Assembly: GCF_022605165.1 (NCBI RefSeq)
Contig: NC_063073.1
Span: 1,922,001-1,986,000 of the forward strand
Reading direction: 5' to 3'
Origin: Purpureocillium takamizusanense
Lineage: Eukaryota; Ascomycota; Sordariomycetes; Hypocreales; Ophiocordycipitaceae
DNA length: 64,000 nucleotides
Numbering within the stretch: position 1 is the first letter of the stretch; each line of letters opens with the position of its first letter. The notes beneath the pieces are model-generated. The model did no database searches, was not told the origin of the DNA, and saw only the letters and a program-made list of their open reading frames with translations. Both the position numbers and the translations under genes were made by a program. Positions 10,080 through 17,700 of this stretch are shown piece by piece.

Positions 10080-13000
10080 GGCCTATAGTAATATAAGTAG
10101 AGAAAATAAAGCTTAAGGGACGCTTAGAGACGACCCCATCGGTAGTAATAGTATCGATTAATAAGAGTCCTCTTTATTCCGTACTTATCGATAAGGGATA
10201 CGAGTATTATATAGCTATAAACGAGGAAGTAGCCCGAGACCTTAAGGTCTTAATAGAGAAGATCCCTTCCCGTAAGGTAAGGGGTATATTAGGCATTATA
10301 GACGGGGTAGCTATTAAAGGGCTAGTATAGCTAGTCGCGGACATAGAGGGCCACCTATAGCCTATCTACGCCTATATAGTGCCCTAACTAGAGTTCCCCC
10401 TTATCCTAGGGAAGCCCTAAATATAATATACGAAGTCTTACTCGGTTCCGCACGAGGGTAGGCTATAATATAGGCTATCGCAAATATAGGTATAGCACTA
10501 TTAAGGGCCGCCCCTCGATAGCCCGCTCTCGAGGGATATAGAAGACGCCTATTACGTTATAGTATCGATATTCGTAAGGTATATACGGCGGATTAGGAAG
10601 CAAGAGGGTAGCGACGTAGCTAGGGCAACTATCTTCGCCGTTAGCATAAAGGATATCGAAAAAGCGCTTACGCCTAAGCGGCCTAAGTCAAGAGAGGAAC
10701 TCTAAAAGGTTATCCCGCCGCGCTTCTACGACCTACTTCTACTCTTCGAGAAGCAGGAAGTAAATAAGCTCAACCCCTATAAGCCCGGTATAGACTACTA
10801 GATCCCCCTTAAGAAGGGCCTAGACGGCTAGGACCTACCTATGCCCTATAGTACGCTTTATAGTATATCGCGCGAGGAAGTACTAGTCTTATGAAAGACC
10901 CTTAACGACCTTCTCGATAAGGGGTTTATTAAAGCTAGTAGCTTAGAGGCGGCGGCGCCTATCCTCTTCGTATAGAAGCTAGGGGGCGGGCTCCGCTTCT
11001 ATTATGACTACCGCGCCCTTAACGCTATTATAAAGGCGGACCGCTACCCTATCCCCCTTATCGGTAATACCCTCCGTAACCTAGTAGGCGCCCGTTAGTT
11101 TATTAAGCTCGATATAGTATAGGCGTTCTATAAGGTATAGGTAGTAGTAAGAGAGGAGTAAAAGACCGCCTTCCGTACGAGGTATAGTCTCTTTAAGTAG
11201 ATAGTTACCCCGTTTAGCCTTAGCGGCGCCTTAGCGACCTTCTAACGCTATATTAATAGCGTACTACGGGACTTCCTAGACGACTTCTACTCCGCCTATA
11301 TAGACGATATCCTTATCTATACGAGCGGCACCCTCGAGGAATACTACGTAAAGGTACGGTAAGTACTCGAGCGGCTACGAGACTATAGCCTATATCTTAA
11401 CCTAGATAAGTGCGAGTTTAGGGTTAAGACCGTTAAATACCTCGGTTTCGTTATCTACGTAGGTAAGGGTATCGAAGCGGACCCCGCGAAGATAAAAGCG
11501 GTCGTCGAATAGCTAGCCCTAACGACGTAAAAGGGGGTGCGGAGCTTCCTTAGGTTTATTAACTACTATTAGGTCTTTATACTTAAGTTCTCGGATATAG
11601 CGGCGCCGCTTATAGCTCTAACGGGGAAGCGGGTTCCATTCGTATAGGAGCGAGAGCACTAAGTAGCGTTCGAAGCCCTTAAGGAATTCTTTACGAAAGC
11701 CCCGATCCTCTCGCAATAGGACCCCGACTTACCTACCTTCTTAGAAGCGGACTATAGCGGGACCGCCCTAGGGGGAACGCTCTTATAGGATATAAATAGC
11801 TAACGGAAGCTAGTAGCCTTCTACTTATAGAAGCTATCCCCCGCCGAGCGGAACTACCCTATCTACGATAAGGAGATACTAGCGATTATCCGCTACCTAA
11901 AATAATAGTCGGCGGAGCTCTATAGCTACGAGAGCTTTACGGTATTTACGGACTATAAAAACCTAGAATATTTTATGACCCGTTAGCGCTTATCGGAGCG
12001 GTAGGCGCGCTAAGTAAAGCTACTCTCGAGGTTTAACTTCTCTTTAAAATATAGGCCGGGTAGGCTAGCTATAGTGCCTAACGCACTCTCTCGTAGGGAC
12101 TAAGATCGGGAGACCTAAGAAGACCGCGAGGCTAGAGACCTATAACTTATCCCTTAGAGCGCCCTCCGTATATATATCGGCGCTACCTCGACTATACCGA
12201 CGACCCTATTCTCCGACCCTTAATTAAGCTCCTTATAGTAGCGAGAGGTAGGGCGGGATACGATATACTAAAGCGCCTTTCGCGCGGTTAAGAGCGGCGC
12301 CTATGCCTTCGACCTAAAGCTCGGTCTTAAAGTATAAATCGTAGAGTATAGCCTCGATACAATAGGGAACCTCTACTATAGGGACCGCCTCTAGGTACCT
12401 AGCGCCCCCTAGGTAACGGAGGTAGAGGCGAAGTCCGCTCCTAAAGGAATAGACTCGTAAAACGAACTTAAGGGTCGGCTAATATAGCAGGCCTATAATT
12501 CGCCCCTCTCTAGGCACCCTAGTAAAGAGGGCATAGTAGCTATATTACTACGTAAGCTCTATTAGCCCCTAATATAGCAATACGTTAGGAGGTTCCTCCG
12601 CAACTATAATACCTATAGCCGCATAAAGATATAGAGGGAGTATAAAAAGGGCCTATTGCGGCCTCTACTTATACCCGACTAATTCTATAGGCAGATCTAA
12701 ATAGACTTTATTATAGACCTCCCCCCTATAAGCAGAAGCCGCTTCCTTTAGGTTATCCGGGATAGGCTTAGTAAGGAAGTTATACTAGAGCTAATAGCTA
12801 CTATAAATACTATTATATATATAGAGCGCTTCCTTTAATACTACTTCCGTTAATATAGCTAGCCCGCCGCTATTACGAGCGACTAAGGAATAAACTAAAT
12901 AAGTAACTTCTAGCAATACCTCTATAAGCTAATAGGCATCGAGTAGTAACTTAATACGGCATACTACCCTTAGATAGATAGGGGCATAGAGAGGATTAAC

Positions 13001-13830
13001 TAAGAAATACAAGTATACCTTAAGGCCTATATTAACTATAACTAAGACGACTAGGACCGATAGCTACCCATAGCCTAGCTTGCGCTTAATAGCTAAATAA
13101 GTATCTCGATCGGTATATCCCCTTTCTTCGCGCTCTATAGCTACTACCCCTAACCTATTATAAGCGGCCCCCTTACCCCTACGAGGGAAATAGGCTAGCG
13201 CGCTATACTAGAGAGTAAGGTATAGGCCTTCATAACGAAGCTTAAGTAAGTTATAAAGCTCTATAGCTCCGCGATAGTAGCGGCCTCGCTTAAGTAAGAG
13301 CGATAGGCTAACTATACGCGCGGCCCCATAGATAAGTATAAGGTAGGGGATAAAATCTAGCTCGACCTCTATAACTATACCTCTATAAGACCGAAGAAGA
13401 AGCTCGACTAACTATACTCGAAATATATAGTCAATAGGGTAGTAGGCCCGTATATAGTCGAGCTAACGGGCCTGCCCTCGGGCATATATAACCGTTTCTA
13501 TATAGACTAGCTACGGCGCGTAAGTAACGACCTTATACCCGGCTAGGCCGTTTTAGATAGTTAGCCCGTATTAATACGAGCGGGCGACGATACATTCTAT
13601 AAAGTAGAAGAGATCTCCGCGGTCTATTAGAAGCCCTATAGCCGGGGAGCTAGGGAAGAAGCCCTAGTTAAATAGAACGGATATCTCGAGCCAATATAGG
13701 AGCCGCTCGAAGAGGTAAGGCATACTAAGGCATATAAACGTTTTACGAGATAAGCTAATAAGGAGCGCTAAAAAGAAACGTCAGTATTAACTTTACCCCC
13801 CCCCGAGAGGGGGGGGCTACCCTACGGGGC
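10080..13830 (+). pseudogene. pol polyprotein remnant (PR-RT-RNaseH-IN-chromodomain)
   Basis: Retroelement replication polyprotein, riddled with TAG/TAA. Approximate domains: protease 10.13-10.44 kb (SVLIDKG replaces the family's usual D-S/T-G); reverse transcriptase 10.78-11.50 kb with YIDD at 11297-11308; RNase H from about 11.64 kb with EADYSG at 11.744 kb; integrase 12.64-13.48 kb. Integrase keeps Asp at 12704-12706, Asp at 12881-12883 and Glu at 12989-12991, i.e. D-58-D-35-E spacing. A chromodomain lies at 13595-13730, recognisable from VEEI and LVK-NGYLEP with aromatic Trp positions turned into TAG. The C-terminus is uncertain; it lies tail to tail with the antisense gene ending at 13835. 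Confidence 0.88.
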
Positions 13831-13834
13831 GCGG

Positions 13835-14705
13835 TTACTCCTCCTCCTCGTCCTCTTCCTCGTCCTCCTTATCTTCCTCCTCCTCCTCCTCCTTAGCGGC
13901 GGCAATAGCGGCAATAGCGGCGGGGGGAGCCCTAGCGAGGGCGGTAATAGCGGTCTCGACCGCTACGAGGCGGTCCTTAAGGGCACCTACCTCGGCAAAT
14001 AGCTAGGCATTACTGCCTAAGGTAGTAGCTAGGGCGGCGGGGACGGGGGCGGGGGCGGGGGCACTAAGGTTATCGGCGCTACCTCTATATAGGGGTTAGT
14101 AGCTATATCATCGGTACCGCATAGGGATAAAGGGAGGGGACTTACTTAGGCACGAGGCCTATACGCTTTAGTTCCTAAAGGTACCGGGTCGCCGCGTAAG
14201 CGGCGCTTAGTACCTTCTTCGCCTTAGCCTCTGCCTTCTCGGCGGCGGCGGCAATAGCGGCAGCGGCGTCGGCGGTAGCGGGGGGGGTAGCGGTAGTAGC
14301 GGCGGTAGCGGCGGTAGCGGTATCGGCGGCGGAGATTCGGCCGCGTAAGGCGGTAAGGAGGGCCGGGCCCGACTAACGGCACGCGCGGTTAGCTATATAG
14401 CAGCTATAATAGCTACCCTACGACTAACCGGCGCGGGCCGCGTAGTCGGCCTCTAGCCCGGCGTAATATACGTAAGGGTAGGAGCGGAGCTCCCCGATAG
14501 GAGCGTTAAGTCTTGCCCTCTTCTATCCTAAGTTAGCGATACCCGCACGAGGAGAGGCGGGTATACTTATAGAGGGCGATACCGGGGGCGGCGACGAGCG
14601 GCTATAGCGGGTGCCCCGAGGGGCAGCGGCAAGGCAGGCGGCGGGGGGGGGGGAGGCTAGGATAGCGACGGCGGCGGCCCGGAGCGTAGTAGAGGGGCCG
14701 GGCAT
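13835..14705 (-). pseudogene. antisense intron-containing gene inside the retrotransposon, function unknown
   Basis: Minus-strand reading frame of 269 codons in two exons: 14705-14146 and 14084-13835. The 61-bp intron has a GTAAGT donor, a perfect CTACTAAC branch site and a TAG acceptor, and the frame is kept across it (560 + 250 = 810 nt). Six in-frame stops occur, all TAG, as expected from RIP of CAG or TGG. Visible parts: an Ala/Pro/Ser-rich N-terminus; a Cys/His-cluster candidate near 14.40-14.48 kb in which several positions read Tyr (TAC/TAT, the RIP product of TGC/CAC); an Ala/Lys-rich helix; after the intron a coiled-coil-like segment (VGALKDRLVAVETAI) and an acidic tail ending at TAA 13835-13837. 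The ATG at 14705 is provisional because the frame stays open upstream. No family is assigned. Confidence 0.7.
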
Positions 14706-14888
14706 AGCTACCGCGAGGCGGGGGGGGCGACGGACCCGCGGCGGCGGCGGCGACGGCGACGGCGATAAGGGCTCCGAGAGCCCAGCCTAGGAGGACTCCG
14801 ACGATATCTATCCCTAACGTTAGCTCGGATCGGCACGCCCCCGCGCCCCGTAGGGCAGGGGAGCACGGGGAAGGAGGGACGAGCGGGC

Positions 14889-14952
14889 TTACTATTATTG
14901 CTATTGCTAGTATTATTGTTATTATTATTATTATTATTACTGCTATTATTAC
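14889..14952. repeat. (ATT)n trinucleotide microsatellite
   Basis: Imperfect TTA/ATT run between the antisense gene and the 3' LTR. On the minus strand it would read as poly-Asn in one frame, but that frame shows no other protein signal. Confidence 0.75.
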
Positions 14953-15365
14953 GGCAGCGGCGGCGACGGCGCGGCGGCGGCGGCAATAGTAAGGATATAA
15001 GAAGAAGGAAGGAAGCCCGCCGGGCCTAGGGGAAAGAGGTCCTTTTATAGTTATGCCGCATTAGTAGTTACGTAACGCTCGGAGGGCAACTTAGGGCGAA
15101 CGGCCGTTACGAAGTCGTTAACCCGGCCGGCCGTAAGTACGCGCGGGCCGGCGGGTAGGGCCCGCGCCGAGGGGGGTAGAGACGCCCAGTTAAAGGAAGT
15201 AGGGCCCCCACGAACGGACCTACGCACCATATAGCCGGCAGCAATAAAGGCTAGCCGCGCGCGCCCACTTACAGGCCGCCAGGCATAAAGGAAAAGGAGC
15301 CCCCAATTAAGGGGCCCGAGCAAGGGACCATCGCGAGCCCCCTCATAGCAGCCGGGGCCAGCCCC

Positions 15366-15393
15366 GGGGGGGGGGGAAGAGGGAGCGGGGGGG
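15366..15393 (+). promoter_or_regulatory. polypurine tract of the LTR retrotransposon
   Basis: A 28-base purine run (G-rich, one C at 15386) ends three bases before the 3' LTR. By position and composition it is the plus-strand primer site for reverse transcription. Confidence 0.7.
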
Positions 15394-15396
15394 TAA

Positions 15397-15628
15397 TGTA
15401 AAGGGCTTGGCCTAATAAGAAGCCCGGGGCGCAGCCCCGGGCGCAGCAACGCTACGTATGGCTACGGCCCACGCTGACTCATGCCCGCAGCCAGTCACGT
15501 AGGCCCGCACGTAGCGGGCGCCGCGCGTATAGGGGCTACTCGGCATACAACCCCTATTTCCCTCCTCTATAGCACGTAAATATCAACAACCCGACCGGCT
15601 CCTGCCACACAGCGCCGGCCCCATTACA
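15397..15628 (+). repeat. 3' LTR (nearly intact)
   Basis: 232 bp beginning TGTAA and ending TTACA. It retains most CA/TG dinucleotides that are TA in the 5' copy; only two differences from the 5' LTR show RIP-type change in this copy. Confidence 0.93.
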
Positions 15629-15633
15629 CGGCG
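15629..15633 (+). repeat. target-site duplication, right copy (CGGCG)
   Basis: Exact copy of 8537-8541. After it the transposase reading frame of the host DNA transposon resumes. Confidence 0.92.
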
Positions 15634-16418
15634 TTTTCCTACTTTTCCTACCGCTATATATATTATATATCCTCTAGCCTCTTAACGTCTCTTACTTTAC
15701 GCCGCTTAAGGCAGCCTATCGTCATGCCCTCGAGACCTTCATTATCTATAATGATACGAGCCCAATTAGAAAGGCTATATTTCTCAAGACTTATTATAAT
15801 GCCCGGAAGCTTACTCTAACGGTTAGGAATATATAAGGAGGCTGGCGAGGGTCGGGCTTATAGCTAGTCAATATAGCTAAGCCCCTTATAAGCCAGCTCG
15901 TCTTATAAGACTACGATCTAGCCTAATAGGTCTCTAAGACGCTAAAAAGGAAGCCGAGCCTAGAGATATATCTATTATATACACCACGGCGGTTATAAGA
16001 GGTACGTAACTTCGTTATTAGGCTCGTCAAGGAAGGAGAGGCAACCCAGACGATAAGGCGCTTATTTTGCAAGGTCGGCCGCGGGCTTAACAAGCAGAAT
16101 ATTGCTCTCGCTAAGGCCAATATAAAGATATAGAAATTGGAGTATCAATTAGAGCGTCTTCGGCCTCCAAAGAGATAGAAAATTAAACTCGATTCGAATC
16201 ACCGGTTTAGTAACATCAAGCAGGTCATTAAGACAAGGGAAAAGATAGCACGAATGCTTAACCCAGCGATACACGCCCGAGTCAACCAACAGCGCGAATT
16301 TAAGTCCCTATGCAATGAATGGCAGCTTTAATAGTCACGATAATATAAAAATCGGTCAAATTGGCCGCATTTTAATGTTGCAATCGAAAGTCACGATGCA
16401 TGCATTATGGTGTTGTGA

Positions 16419-16461
16419 GGGTGCCCGAAAATGGGTGTGCCCGAAATTGGGGGGCCCACGT
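16419..16461 (-). repeat. right terminal inverted repeat of the pogo-like element
   Basis: Reverse complement of 7516-7558 apart from two C/T differences, followed by TA at 16462-16463. Confidence 0.9.
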
Positions 16462-16463
16462 TA

Positions 16464-17700
16464 GGCCCGCAGTCCAGCCCGGTTTCGTCGCCGCGATCTT
16501 TGTGCCCCCTCACGACCGCGACGTCGTTCGATTGACTCGTCACTTACGTACCGCCTACTACAGTCTCGCCGTCGCCAAAGGAGCCCCAGCGATAGAGACC
16601 AAGGCAGAGCCAGCCAGCTGCTCGTGTGTTACGACGCCCGCAAGGAAGAGCCTCCTCGCGTCGTGCAGAGGCCAGGCCAAGCTCGGCGCGCCGTGTCAGC
16701 TGTCTGTCCCTCCTCCCTCTTGTCCATCTTCTTGTTCGTCTTTGGAGATTCCAGCTGCAGTGTCAGCTCCCCTTGCCTCGCACCACTTCTTCACACTGCC
16801 CGCCTGGGAACCCAGTCGCAACGCAGTCCTGGCCCAACCCCGGGCCACCCGTGCCACCCGCAAGCCCCCGCCGGCATTTGCCCCGCCGCCCGATGGACCC
16901 GGCCCCTTCGGAGCTCCAATGGGCCACAGATCCGGAACTTTGCCCCGCCTGGCCAGCCGGCTCCTCGCTTGCGGTGCCCCGGCTGCCGTCGACGCTCGCC
17001 AGGCCGATGCGTGATTCGTCCGAGCGCGACAAGCTTTGGCCCAGCATATGACACTTCCTCGTTCACCCACGTACGTATACTGTACGTACGTATGGGCGTA
17101 AGGGCGCGGCACCCGGATGAACGTGGATGCACATGCCGATGCAGTCGAGAAGGTGCGCCAACGGCATGTTTGAGACTGTCTACGAGCCACAGGCCCTGGC
17201 CCGGCAGGATCCCAGGTGCTGACGCCCTTGGTATTCTTCGTTTTGCCTGCTACGAAGTACTAACGTAGTATGATATAACAAGCGTCTTATGCTTGCTCCC
17301 ATGCTTGGGGCCTGCAACGTCCCGCGTAGTAGACAAGGCAAACGCAGGATAAGCCGCCCCTTGTAGCCGACGGGCCTTGTTTCAGCAATCGCGGCTACGC
17401 TTCGTCAGCCCGAAGCCCACCTCGTGCTCGAACAAGGCCCTCCCTTCGCGCAACAGGACATGTTCCAAGGCCGGCATCGCTCCGGCGCAGGCATGGCCCT
17501 TGTAAGTGCTGCAGCCGAAAGCGTCGGCAGATGGATGGGCTCCTCGCCATCTGGTTGATCAATGTCCGATGCTGCTCCATGTCGGTTGTTATCGCCAGTT
17601 ATGCACGCACGGACAGGTGTGTCCCGTGCGCCTCTAGCGATCGCACTGCAGTAATTCCTAAGAGATGCTCCCATCTCCTCATCTCGAATTCCTTCCTCGG
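16464..17700. other. intergenic, transposon to APC2 3' end
   Basis: Only overlapping composition-driven ORFs in several frames, with no domain. It contains the self-complementary words GTACGTATACTGTACGTACG at about 17.07-17.09 kb. The part next to 17.70 kb is presumably the APC2 3' UTR. Confidence 0.6.

Larger units (their letters stand above)
8542..15628 (+). mobile_element. Ty3/gypsy chromovirus-type LTR retrotransposon, RIP-inactivated
   Basis: 7,087-bp element with two 232-bp LTRs and a CGGCG duplication. Plus-strand order is gag with a zinc knuckle, protease, reverse transcriptase, RNase H, integrase and chromodomain, which defines a chromovirus. A second, antisense gene follows pol. 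From about 7.82 to 14.8 kb, CpA and TpG are strongly depleted and replaced by TpA; for example 12781-12840 contains no CA and no TG. Nearly all in-frame stops are TAG or TAA at former Gln/Trp codons. A polypurine tract adjoins the 3' LTR. A primer-binding site cannot be identified after RIP. The element cannot be autonomous. Confidence 0.95.
7659..16331 (+). pseudogene. pogo/Fot1-like transposase, split by the LTR element and RIP-mutated
   Basis: DDE transposase remnant. It starts at ATG 7659 (MPRKTEYSEENLQLAVAAV), a psq-type HTH that is still readable to about 7820. From there to 8541 the frame is full of TAG/TAA stops but still shows DDE_1-like words: TGRALTPLVIFKG near 8.26-8.31 kb, and LLILDRYGSY with an Asp at 8484-8486. 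The reading frame is cut after KCFKAGV at the CGGCG duplication and resumes at 15629 with LLFLPP, then QPLNVSYF-type sequence, and ends at TAA 16329-16331. The C-terminal part after about 16.0 kb is largely intact. The position of the usual third catalytic Asp (QPLD) reads Asn at 15684-15686. Confidence 0.85.
7516..16461 (+). mobile_element. pogo/Fot1-like DNA transposon, interrupted by an LTR retrotransposon
   Basis: The ends are near-perfect inverted repeats (7516-7558 and 16419-16461) starting ACGTGGG, flanked by TA at 7514-7515 and 16462-16463. TA target duplication is typical of the Tc1/mariner-pogo superfamily. Inside is a transposase gene with an N-terminal psq-type helix-turn-helix and a DDE_1-like core. 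Removing the 7,087-bp retrotransposon and one copy of its 5-bp duplication leaves about 1,854 bp, a usual size for Fot1-type elements. The middle is heavily RIP-mutated, while both termini are almost untouched. The element cannot encode active transposase. Confidence 0.9.

Noticed and set aside
8842..14700. TAG read as glutamine (an alternative genetic code or readthrough system)
   Set aside because: TAG-for-Gln/Trp occurs only inside the transposon island. Host genes such as APC2, TERT and the RhoGEF use CAG/CAA for Gln and have clean frames. CA/TG depletion on both strands explains the stops as RIP.
14708..14986. Minus-strand ORF with Arg-rich and poly-Asn runs
   Set aside because: Poly-Asn comes from the (ATT)n microsatellite and Arg runs from GGC repeats; the frame differs from the antisense gene next to it.
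15051..15449. 132-codon minus-strand ORF overlapping the 3' LTR start
   Set aside because: Different frame from the antisense gene, no motif, and it begins inside the LTR at a non-ATG codon. It is kept only as a possible upstream leader of the antisense transcript.
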